Under the pieces are notes generated by a model. It was not told the origin of the DNA. It searched no databases and was given only the letters and a program-made list of their open reading frames with translations. Made by a program: the position numbers and the translations under genes. From Candidatus Desulfatifera sulfidica (GTDB lineage Bacteria; Desulfobacterota; Desulfobulbia; Desulfobulbales; Desulfocapsaceae): DNA of 64,000 bases. The stretch lies in contig JACNLK010000028.1 of NCBI GenBank assembly GCA_014381505.1, positions 1 to 64,000 of the forward strand, read 5' to 3'. Numbering within the stretch: position 1 is the stretch's first letter; each line of letters begins with the position of its first letter. Shown one piece after another: positions 1-7,368 of this stretch.

Positions 1-492
1 ACTGGAAAACGCTTTTTTGTTGCGACCTGTCCACGAATTGATCAGGAGATGAATTCACGAATCCATCGTCACCTTGAAGAACGTCAGGATCGCGGTTGGC
101 AGACTCTGGAGGAAGAAACAGATCTGGCCCGTGTTGTCGGGGGCTGTGAACATGGGTCTGTTGTCCTGATTGATTGCTTGACTCTGTGGGTTAACAATCT
201 TCTCTATCAGGCTGAACAATCAAACGAATTGTTCTCCGATGAAAATTTAGACAGCCATTGTCGAACGCTGCTGCATGCAATCTCGGATTACCAAGGAGTT
301 GTGATCTGTGTCACCAATGAAGTCGGCATGGGGGTTGTTCCGGAATATCCATCAGCAAGGCTTTATCGTGATCTGGTGGGACGTTGTAATCGTTTAGTCG
401 CGGCCAGTGCCGAGGATGTGATCCTGGTCAGTTGCGGGATTCCACTTTATCTCAAAGGTGGAGCAGGGACGGATGCTCGTTCTGTGGCTTGA
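1..492 (+). CDS. cobU: Adenosylcobinamide kinase / guanylyltransferase, 5' truncated by window edge
   Basis: Bifunctional enzyme that phosphorylates adenosylcobinamide and transfers GMP to it, in the late (nucleotide-loop) part of cobalamin synthesis. The frame is open from base 1, so the visible ATG at 49 is internal; residues ahead of it (FFVATCP..D.EM) already match the family. Visible family signatures are the RI..H...R...W.TLEEE block, the VLIDCLTLWVNNLL strand and VTNEVGMGVVP. The N-terminal P-loop lies outside the window. It is followed after 90 bases by cobT and cobS, which fixes its pathway. Identification is from seen motifs; activity is inferred from the family. Confidence 0.93.
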   Translation, partial: TGKRFFVATCPRIDQEMNSRIHRHLEERQDRGWQTLEEETDLARVVGGCEHGSVVLIDCLTLWVNNLLYQAEQSNELFSDENLDSHCRTLLHAISDYQGVVICVTNEVGMGVVPEYPSARLYRDLVGRCNRLVAASAEDVILVSCGIPLYLKGGAGTDARSVA

Positions 493-582
493 TTAATTTG
501 ATGAACCTGTAACAAGAGTCGTGATGGCCTGGCGATAGAGAGCTGAACCATCTCGATTAACTGAATAAAAGAGGCCTATCTT

Positions 583-1647
583 ATGAGTATGCTCCAACGC
601 ACCTTAAAGCAGATTTACCCCCAGGACACTGATTCCCGCGACCATGCAAATGAGCGATTGGGGCAATTGGCCTTACCGCCGTGGGCCCTGGGTGATTTAA
701 TGGATCTTGCCGTGGACCTGGCTGGGATGACCCGGTCTCAGAAGCCACCGGTTGCACGTAAGGCAATTGTGACCATGGCAGGTGACCATGGTGTGGTTGC
801 GGAGGGAGTATCAAAGTTTCCTCAGGAAGTCACTGTGCAGATGGTTTCCAACTTCGTCAACGGTGGGGCCGGTATTAATGCCCTGGCGCGTCAGGCCGGG
901 GCTGAGGTTGTGGTGGTTGACATGGGGGTCAAAGCTGACCTGCGAGAGCTGGCTGATCAGGGTAAGATCATTAATAAGAAAGTAGGGCTGGGGACTGACA
1001 ACATTGCCACTGGTCCAGCCATGAGTCGTGCCATGGCACAACGTGCGGTGGAATCTGGTATTGATGTGGCCAATCTACTTGCTGAGCGGATCGATATCTT
1101 TGGAACAGGTGACATGGGAATTGGAAACACCACCCCATCTACAGCTATTGCAGCGGTGCTCACCGGTAAAAATGTAACTGAAGTTGCCGGACGTGGTACG
1201 GGGCTCAATGATGAGCAACTGGCACACAAAATCGACATTGTAACTCAGGCCATTGCTGTGAATAAGCCGGATGCAAGAGATGGTATCGACATTCTGGCCA
1301 AGATTGGCGGGTTTGAGATCGGCGGTATAGCTGGATTAATTCTTGGGGCTGCGGCCAATAAAAAGCCCGTTGTGGTCGATGGTTTTATCTCCACGGCAGG
1401 CGCTCTGATTGCCTATGCAATCGAGCCATTTGTGCGTGATTATATTATCTGTGCTCATCGTTCCATGGAGCCGGGCCACCAACATATGATTGATAAACTG
1501 GGTGCTCGACCACTCCTTGATCTGAATATGCGCCTGGGAGAAGGGACCGGTGCTGCCCTGGCCATGAATCTCGTGGATGCGTCCGTGGCCATTCTCACAG
1601 AAGTGGCCACATTTCAAGAGGCGTCAGTCGCCCAATCTGATAACTAG
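583..1647 (+). CDS. cobT: Nicotinate-nucleotide--dimethylbenzimidazole phosphoribosyltransferase
   Basis: Makes alpha-ribazole phosphate, the lower-ligand nucleotide of cobalamin, from nicotinate mononucleotide and dimethylbenzimidazole. The 354-residue length is normal for CobT. The phosphate-binding motif GDMGIGNTTPSTAI lies near residue 175, and the glutamate expected to act as catalytic base sits in LGEGTGA near residue 318. A purine-rich AAGAGG lies upstream of the ATG. It sits between cobU and cobS, whose GTG start overlaps its TAG stop, consistent with one cob operon. Confidence 0.96.
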   Translation: MSMLQRTLKQIYPQDTDSRDHANERLGQLALPPWALGDLMDLAVDLAGMTRSQKPPVARKAIVTMAGDHGVVAEGVSKFPQEVTVQMVSNFVNGGAGINALARQAGAEVVVVDMGVKADLRELADQGKIINKKVGLGTDNIATGPAMSRAMAQRAVESGIDVANLLAERIDIFGTGDMGIGNTTPSTAIAAVLTGKNVTEVAGRGTGLNDEQLAHKIDIVTQAIAVNKPDARDGIDILAKIGGFEIGGIAGLILGAAANKKPVVVDGFISTAGALIAYAIEPFVRDYIICAHRSMEPGHQHMIDKLGARPLLDLNMRLGEGTGAALAMNLVDASVAILTEVATFQEASVAQSDN

Positions 1648-2450
1648 TGAATTTAAAAGAGAGTACAGTCAATGGCTCCGGCCTGATGACCTTGTTCTGT
1701 CATCCGGTTGCTACCTTTCTTGCGGCCCTGCGCTTTTTGACCATCCTGCCTGTCCGTTGGGGATGTCACCATGATGGGCGTTATTTTGCAGCCTCTATTT
1801 TCTGGTTCCCGGCTGTGGGGTTATTCATCGGTCTGGCGGCGGCCCTGGTTTGCAGTGGCCTTCTCATGGTGCTCCCGGACCCTGTTGCTCTGTTACTGGC
1901 TCTGCTCGTTCCGATTGTTCTGTCCGGGGCCCTGCACCTTGACGGTCTGGCCGATAGCGCGGATGGGCTCCTCAGTTCCAGGCCTCGTGAGCAGATCCTG
2001 CTCATTATGCGCGATAGTCGAATTGGATCCATGGGGGTTGTTGTCTTGTTTGCGGTTCTGCTTGTCCGATTTACGGCAATAATTAATCTTCCGGAATCAC
2101 TCGTATTACCAGCACTGATCCTTATGCCCTTGGCTGGCCGCACTGCTATTCTTTTCAATATGGCTCTTTTTCCTTATGCGCGTGCCGGTGAAGGTCTGGG
2201 TCGTCTCTTTTATTCACCTGAGAGTCGTTTGGCTGCCGGATGGAGTTGTCTTTTGCTTCTGGCTGCGGTTTCTTCTCTGGCGCCGAGATTTATTTTTCTG
2301 GTGCTGAGTGGTGTCGCAGTTGTCGTTTTGTTGTTTGGTCTCTGGTGTCGGAGAAAAATAGGCGGTACCACTGGTGACACGCTGGGGGCGGTCAGTGAAT
2401 TGACTGAAACCATAGTGGTTCTGATCATGACTACACTAATAATTGTGTAA
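1647..2450 (+). CDS. cobS: Adenosylcobinamide-GDP ribazoletransferase (cobalamin synthase)
   Basis: Integral membrane enzyme joining adenosylcobinamide-GDP to alpha-ribazole to finish the cobalamin nucleotide loop. The protein is strongly hydrophobic with several membrane segments and carries the family motif HLDGLADSADG near residue 97, followed by IMRDSRIGSMG. The longest reading begins with GTG overlapping the cobT stop by one base; the ATG at 1686 (MTLFCHPVATFLAALRF) is a good alternative because family members usually begin only a few residues before AALRFLT. Neither start has a strong ribosome binding site, so coupling to cobT is likely. Confidence 0.93.
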   Translation: MNLKESTVNGSGLMTLFCHPVATFLAALRFLTILPVRWGCHHDGRYFAASIFWFPAVGLFIGLAAALVCSGLLMVLPDPVALLLALLVPIVLSGALHLDGLADSADGLLSSRPREQILLIMRDSRIGSMGVVVLFAVLLVRFTAIINLPESLVLPALILMPLAGRTAILFNMALFPYARAGEGLGRLFYSPESRLAAGWSCLLLLAAVSSLAPRFIFLVLSGVAVVVLLFGLWCRRKIGGTTGDTLGAVSELTETIVVLIMTTLIIV

Positions 2451-2767
2451 CTTCAGTAGTGCCCTCCATCTGCTTTGTCACCGGCCTGCTCATGGACTAA
2501 TCAATACACTTTACAGATCTCTTTTGCGTAGCTGACCCACTGCTGAAATCACATAAGGGTTTAATTTTTCTTTATTGTTCTGCTGCGTTCAATAACATTT
2601 TGGGAGCACCCGTTTCTTGCTGGATTGTTTGTGACTGACTTCCATATTGTTTCGCAGAGTCCCTGTGTTAATGAATTAGCCCATGGGGTTTATTCGCCAT
2701 ATCTGCTTGACTTCCGCATTGCTCATGTATATTTTAGTATTTAATGAACAATGTAATAGGGGGTTAT
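2451..2767. other. 317-bp intergenic region between cobS and the small secreted protein
   Basis: No convincing gene. The short open frame at 2683-2880 is out of frame with the secreted protein at 2768 and has no family resemblance. The right end carries a strong sigma-70-like promoter (2707-2735). I see no clear terminator hairpin after cobS. Confidence 0.5.
2707..2735 (+). promoter_or_regulatory. Putative sigma-70 promoter for the small secreted protein
   Basis: TTGACT (2707-2712), a 17-base spacer and TATTTT (2730-2735), placed 32 bases before the ATG at 2768. Spacing is ideal and both hexamers differ little from consensus. Predicted by eye only. Confidence 0.5.
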
Positions 2768-3265
2768 ATGCGCACAATCCTACAGCTGCCATTTATGCTT
2801 GTCTTTTTTCTTTTACTTTCAGCTTCCCTGTCTGCGGCATCTACGCAGGACGCGAGTCAACCTCCAGTTTTATTTATTGAATCTCTTGATGATCTTCCCC
2901 TTGAAGAATTACCACTTCTGCAAGAGGAGCTGCTCACGACTTTAAACCCTGAAGAAAAGCGCTGGTACAAGACATTTCACGAAGGTGCCTTGTTTTTTAG
3001 TGGCTGGAACGATATCACTCGGCGAGTTGTTGCCTTGTTTTCTGAGGCAGAGCGGGAGCTTAAACTGGCTGAAATGCAGCTGTTGGGGATAAAAATTGGC
3101 TATGAGTGGTGTAAGGCCAACAGTGAACGTCGAATTGATAACGGAACACTGCGAGAGTGGGGTAAGGAATTGCGCAGGGCTGTTCAAGGGGATGTTACCC
3201 GACTGACTGAGATTCTGGTCAAGATCGAACTTGAGATGAATCAGATTATTAATTCGAGCTCGTAG
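2768..3265 (+). CDS. Small secreted protein of unknown function
   Basis: I do not recognise this 165-residue protein. The first about 23 residues form a clean signal peptide (MRTILQLPFML then a hydrophobic run ending SLSAAS), so it is probably exported. The mature part begins with an acidic, leucine-rich stretch (SLDDLPLEELPLLQEELL) and continues as amphipathic helices, suggesting an all-helical periplasmic protein. An upstream in-frame ATG at 2744 exists, but GGGGG six bases before 2768 and the promoter at 2707 favour 2768. It converges with xseA twelve bases downstream. Function unknown. Confidence 0.7.
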   Translation: MRTILQLPFMLVFFLLLSASLSAASTQDASQPPVLFIESLDDLPLEELPLLQEELLTTLNPEEKRWYKTFHEGALFFSGWNDITRRVVALFSEAERELKLAEMQLLGIKIGYEWCKANSERRIDNGTLREWGKELRRAVQGDVTRLTEILVKIELEMNQIINSSS

Positions 3266-3277
3266 CGTGTCTTTGAT

Positions 3278-4669
3278 CTACCTCTGCCCCTGATTTTTCC
3301 AAGGACCCTTCTGGTCAATTTTCACAGTGCTGGTATCAATGACCTCGCATTCAATAATTCCCTGATTCAGCAGAATTTCCAGTTGATCCTGCGGTTTTAC
3401 CTGAGTGCTCCGACTGATAATTTCTTCTTTTGCGCGACCTTTTTTCTTCCTGCGAGCGATGGAATACCCTCGTCCAAGAATCGATAACGGACTGACCGCA
3501 TCCAGGAGGCTTGCCTGGTGGGCCAGAGCTGCCGTCTTTTGTTCTAGAATTCGTTCAAGCTGGGTATTGAATCTTGCTGTGATTGACTTCATTCGTTCTT
3601 GATGCATTGTGACTCGTCTGCTCGGGAGCTGGTGTTGCAGTCGCTGTTCGGTGTGCACCAGAGTTTGATGTTCATGGTTCAGTTTGTGACGAATTCCACG
3701 AATTAATCGATCCGTCAGGTGATCCGTTTCAAGTGTGTGACGGGTAAAACGTGTCTCAAGTTTGCCCAACAGCTTCTTGTTCTGTCTCAGGTCTTGCTCG
3801 CTTCTGATTAATTGTTCTGTGATACGGCTGGCCAGGCGTCTGCGTCTGTCCTGAATGATCAGCTTTAATTGCCTAACATCGGGGATGAGCCGCTCGGCGG
3901 CACCGGTGGGTGTAGGGGTGCGCAGGTCGGCACAGAAATCAGCAATTGTAAAGTCGATTTCATGGCCCACTGCAGAAACCACAGGGATCTGGGAGTGATA
4001 AATACTCCATGCCATTATTTCTTCATTAAAAGCCCAAAGATCTTCCAGTGATCCTCCGCCCCGGCAAAGTACGATGATATCACAGTGCCGAAGGCGGCCA
4101 AGGTGGTCGATGGCCGAACTGATCTCTTCGGCTGCGTCTGGACCTTGAACTCGTACCGGATAGATATCAATGTCAATTGTTGATTGACGTTTATGCCAGA
4201 TGCTGAGAAAATCATGCACCGCCGCTCCGGTGGCAGAGGTGATCAGGGTAATGCGTTTGGGGAGGGCAGGGATTTGTTTTTTGTGATCGGCTGCAAATAA
4301 ACCTTCGGCTTCAAGTCGTTTTTTCAGGGCCTCGAATCGCAGTTGCAGCAAGCCTGATCCGTGAAAATCGATCGTGTCGACAATCAATTGATAGTTTCCT
4401 CGAGGTTCATAAACTGAAATTCGCCCATGGCAGATGACCTGCTGACCGTCGCGGAGATCTTCAAGAAGGAAACGCTGTTGATTTTTAAATAAAACAGAAG
4501 TCAGCTGCGCGCGGTCATCTTTCAGGGTGAAATAACTATGCCCGGAGTAGGGGCGACGAAGGTTTGATATTTCCCCACTGACCTGGACGAAGCGAAATTC
4601 ATCCTCAAGCAGGTTTTTTATATCACTGGTCAGTTGACTGACTGTGAGTGTTTGTTTGAGCATACTCAT
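3278..4669 (-). CDS. xseA: Exodeoxyribonuclease VII large subunit
   Basis: Catalytic subunit of the single-strand-specific DNA exonuclease that degrades DNA from both ends in repair. 463 residues, normal for XseA. An N-terminal OB-fold (residues 8-105, with VSGEISNLRRPYSGHSYFTLKD) is followed by the catalytic core with the CRGGGSLEDLW signature near residue 200, a long coiled-coil segment and the C-terminal PLSILGRGYSI motif. No xseB small subunit is visible nearby, so it must be elsewhere. The start MSML is taken as the first methionine; the third residue is an alternative. Confidence 0.96.
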   Translation of the reverse strand: MSMLKQTLTVSQLTSDIKNLLEDEFRFVQVSGEISNLRRPYSGHSYFTLKDDRAQLTSVLFKNQQRFLLEDLRDGQQVICHGRISVYEPRGNYQLIVDTIDFHGSGLLQLRFEALKKRLEAEGLFAADHKKQIPALPKRITLITSATGAAVHDFLSIWHKRQSTIDIDIYPVRVQGPDAAEEISSAIDHLGRLRHCDIIVLCRGGGSLEDLWAFNEEIMAWSIYHSQIPVVSAVGHEIDFTIADFCADLRTPTPTGAAERLIPDVRQLKLIIQDRRRRLASRITEQLIRSEQDLRQNKKLLGKLETRFTRHTLETDHLTDRLIRGIRHKLNHEHQTLVHTEQRLQHQLPSRRVTMHQERMKSITARFNTQLERILEQKTAALAHQASLLDAVSPLSILGRGYSIARRKKKGRAKEEIISRSTQVKPQDQLEILLNQGIIECEVIDTSTVKIDQKGPWKNQGQR

Positions 4670-5142
4670 TGATGTGTGAATGTTTCTCGCTGTTGTATTG
4701 CTGAGTTTTACCGGACTGGTGAATAGTAAAATTTGTTTCTCGGGTTGGTTTGCGAATGGACATGGTGTAAGGGATCGAGTAAAATCGCCATAAACTCGAG
4801 CATTGTATTTCTTGAGGATAAATTGTTTATTTCAAAAGGTAAAGAGGAACCATTGGAAAATTAGTTGGTTCAGGTGTGGTGGTTTGAGTAAAACGATGCG
4901 GCATGATTTGCGTGAATGTTTTACTGATTTTTTATACTCTCATTATCTGTGGGGTTCTTTGGGTAAATAAGATTTTTATTGCAGAAGCAAGGCGTGCTTT
5001 AAATTTTACCGTAGGATGTAGCCGATATTCAGAGGTAAAAGTATTGAGCGCAACGCAGATCCTGGATGAAAAGACAATTTTTCAAGGGAGCCTGTGAGCT
5101 ATTTTTTGTGGGACCTGGATATGAAAATTATGGAGGATATGT
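4670..5142. other. 473-bp intergenic region carrying a palindromic repeat
   Basis: Lies between xseA (leftward) and the TPR-like gene (rightward). An open frame at 4903-5097 reads through the repeat described separately at 4957-5087 and has no independent support as a gene. A GGAGG-type ribosome binding site for the next gene closes the region at about 5131. Confidence 0.5.
4957..5087 (+). repeat. Dispersed ~131-bp imperfect palindrome, copy 1
   Basis: The left half can pair with the right half over roughly 50 bases with mismatches, giving one long imperfect hairpin. The right half contains GATATTC.GAGG, ATTGAGCGCAACGCAGATC and ends AAAGACAATTTTTCAAGG. A second copy lies in reverse orientation at 22426-22557, with close matching through the right half and an identical last 20 or so bases. 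No transposase or target duplication was identified, so whether this is a MITE, a REP-like element or an RNA structure is open. Confidence 0.7.
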
Positions 5143-5841
5143 ATGGCGGAGCAAAGCGCGTTTGATCGAAAACAGGTGGAGGGGGCCGAGATCTATGTTC
5201 AGCCCGAGGGTCTGCTTGACCACCTAAACCTTCCTCCTAGATTTGTCAAATATGTTCGCAGGAACATGAAAGTCTTGCAGATCACAGCAATTGTCCTTGC
5301 TGTGATTGTGGTCTCCGGCTCTCTTTATGATTCGTATCGCACGCAGAAAATTGAAAAAGGTGCGGCAGCGCTGGCAGCAGCCATATTACTTGATGGTGAC
5401 GAGCGTCAGGCTGCGTTACAGGCTGTGGGAAGTGAGTTTTCCGGGACGCCGTCTTCTCACTGGGCTCGCATTGAGTTGGGACATGAAGCCATGCGGACAG
5501 GTGAGTTTCAAACAGCGATCACTCTCTACGGTGCAGTAAGGCAGGATGTTAATAGCCGGAATCCGCTCTTTCCCCTGTTGACTTATGGTCTTGCCCAGGC
5601 CCATGAGCATGCAAGCGAGAGTGAGTCTGCCATTGCTGAGTACAAAGCACTTCAGGAGACAGCCGGCTATGAAGGAATTGGTTATCTGGGTGTTGCCGGG
5701 ATACACGAGGCGCTTGGTGAATCTGATTTGTCTTTGTCTGTGTATGAAGAGTATTTGTCCATACTGATGGGCAAGGTTGGTAGTGATTCAGCGGTACAGC
5801 AGGTTGAAGAAAAAATTGCCCGGCTTAAAGCGATAAAGTGA
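5143..5841 (+). CDS. Membrane-anchored tetratricopeptide-like protein
   Basis: 232 residues. After a charged N-terminus a single membrane helix (residues 47-62, ITAIVLAVIVVSGSLY) anchors the protein, leaving a soluble helical domain with TPR-like pairs such as GEFQTAITLYGAV and SESAIAEYKAL. The layout resembles YfgM-type ancillary proteins of the secretion machinery, but the similarity is architectural only. GGAGG lies upstream of the ATG. Its TGA overlaps the GTG of panC by four bases, indicating co-transcription, although no functional link to pantothenate synthesis is evident. Confidence 0.75.
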   Translation: MAEQSAFDRKQVEGAEIYVQPEGLLDHLNLPPRFVKYVRRNMKVLQITAIVLAVIVVSGSLYDSYRTQKIEKGAAALAAAILLDGDERQAALQAVGSEFSGTPSSHWARIELGHEAMRTGEFQTAITLYGAVRQDVNSRNPLFPLLTYGLAQAHEHASESESAIAEYKALQETAGYEGIGYLGVAGIHEALGESDLSLSVYEEYLSILMGKVGSDSAVQQVEEKIARLKAIK

Positions 5842-6698
5842 AGTTGATTCAAACCCCCGAAGAGATGTTGGAGCAGGTCAAGGCCTGGAGGAAGGAAGGC
5901 TTGACCATTGGTCTGGTTCCTACCATGGGCTGCTTTCATGAGGGGCATCTATCTCTTATGCGTTATGCACGTGAACGGGCCGATCGTGTGATCGTCACCC
6001 TCTTTGTCAATCCTATTCAGTTTGGACCTGGGGAAGATCTGGCTGCATATCCGCGAGATTTGGCGCGTGATCAGGAGCTTGCGGCTGGAGAGGGCATGGA
6101 TGTTCTTTATGCCCCGGATGCCGCCTCCATGTATCCCCATGGTTTTCAGACGACGATCCGGGTGGGTGCGTTGAGTCGTGGTTTGTGCGGGGCGAGCAGA
6201 CCTGGCCATTTTGACGGTGTGTGTACCGTGGTTATGAAACTCTTCCAGCAGACTCGACCGCATTTCAGTGTCTTTGGTGAAAAGGATTTTCAACAGTTGG
6301 CAGTGATTCGGCGCATGGTCATTGATCTTGATCTGGATATAGATATTATTGGTCACCCGATTGTCCGTGAACCAGATGGACTGGCCATGAGCTCACGTAA
6401 TATTTATCTTGAAGGTGAAGAGCGTCAGCAGGCCCTTTGTCTGTCTCGGGCCGCCGCGTTAGCAAGAGAGCTTGTTGCCTCTGCAGACCACCCTTTGCCG
6501 GTCAAGGATTTGGTCGCAGAACTTGAATCCAGTCTGTCTCGGGAACCAGCCTGTACTGTTGATTATGTGGCTGTTGTGGATGAGGAGACGTTCCTTCCAC
6601 CCGATTATGCATCACCTTCCTCGCGCCTGATCATGGCGGTGAAAATTAACAGACGCGTGAGACTGATTGATAATGCAAGCCTTTATCATACCACATGA
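5838..6698 (+). CDS. panC: Pantothenate synthetase
   Basis: ATP-dependent ligase joining pantoate and beta-alanine to form pantothenate, the coenzyme A precursor. 286 residues, full length. Visible motifs are PTMGCFHEGHLSL (the HxGH nucleotide-binding site, with C where A is usual), FGEKDFQQL, and GLAMSSRN in place of the KMSKS loop. It starts with GTG overlapping the previous stop. panD follows 174 bases later; panB is not in the window. Confidence 0.96.
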   Translation: MKLIQTPEEMLEQVKAWRKEGLTIGLVPTMGCFHEGHLSLMRYARERADRVIVTLFVNPIQFGPGEDLAAYPRDLARDQELAAGEGMDVLYAPDAASMYPHGFQTTIRVGALSRGLCGASRPGHFDGVCTVVMKLFQQTRPHFSVFGEKDFQQLAVIRRMVIDLDLDIDIIGHPIVREPDGLAMSSRNIYLEGEERQQALCLSRAAALARELVASADHPLPVKDLVAELESSLSREPACTVDYVAVVDEETFLPPDYASPSSRLIMAVKINRRVRLIDNASLYHTT

Positions 6699-6872
6699 AA
6701 TTACACCACAGGACATCCCTGTGTCCGTCAGAGTCGCGTATGCGCCTGATGAATGAAGTAGATTTGATTAAATGAATTGATAACGCCCCTGATAAGGCAA
6801 AAGAGTCTGGTCGCAACTGTGTTGTTACTGGCTGATAAAATGAATTGATTCGCGCACGAGGACGCAAATAAT

Positions 6873-7235
6873 ATGTTACGGCAAATGTTGAAGGCAAAGT
6901 TGCACCGGGCCACAATAACTGAAGCAGACCTGAATTATGAGGGCAGTCTTACCATCGATCGGGATTTGCTCGAGGCCCTTGATATAACACCTTTTGAGCG
7001 GGTCAAGGTCTATAATATCAATAACGGTGAGCGCTTCGATACATATGCCATTGAGGGTGAGCCCGGCACTGGTGTTATTGGTCTCAACGGTGCTGCTGCA
7101 CGCAAGGGAATGGTTGGCGATTTAATCATTATCGTCACTTTTGGCTGGTACTCTGCAGAGGATCTAAAAGATTATCGACCGGCCATTGCTCTACTTGGTG
7201 AAGATAACACAATCAAGCAGATGATTGATAAGTAA
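6873..7235 (+). CDS. panD: Aspartate 1-decarboxylase proenzyme
   Basis: Pyruvoyl enzyme producing beta-alanine from aspartate for PanC. 120 residues. The self-cleavage site is the Gly-Ser bond in NYEGSLTID (around residues 24-25), which generates the pyruvoyl group on the serine. VYNINNGERFDTYAI and GLNGAAARKGMVGD are family blocks. GAGGA precedes the ATG by about ten bases. The panC-panD pair covers the pantothenate branch except panB/panE. Confidence 0.96.
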   Translation: MLRQMLKAKLHRATITEADLNYEGSLTIDRDLLEALDITPFERVKVYNINNGERFDTYAIEGEPGTGVIGLNGAAARKGMVGDLIIIVTFGWYSAEDLKDYRPAIALLGEDNTIKQMIDK

Positions 7236-7368
7236 TGGGTCGCCTGAAGGCTCATGTGACATGAGCAGAAACGAGGCTGCTTCTTCAAAGTACCCGAGAG
7301 TTTATTCAACATGACAGCGCTGTTTCAGTGCCACAGTACCTGAGTGTGCATTTGTTGCGGAGCTGTCT

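Noticed and set aside
4903-5097. Open frame in the xseA / TPR-gene interval, with a similar peptide on the minus strand at 22368-22586
   Set aside because: Both frames exist because they cross the palindromic repeat; peptide similarity follows from the DNA repeat, and neither has a ribosome binding site or family match.
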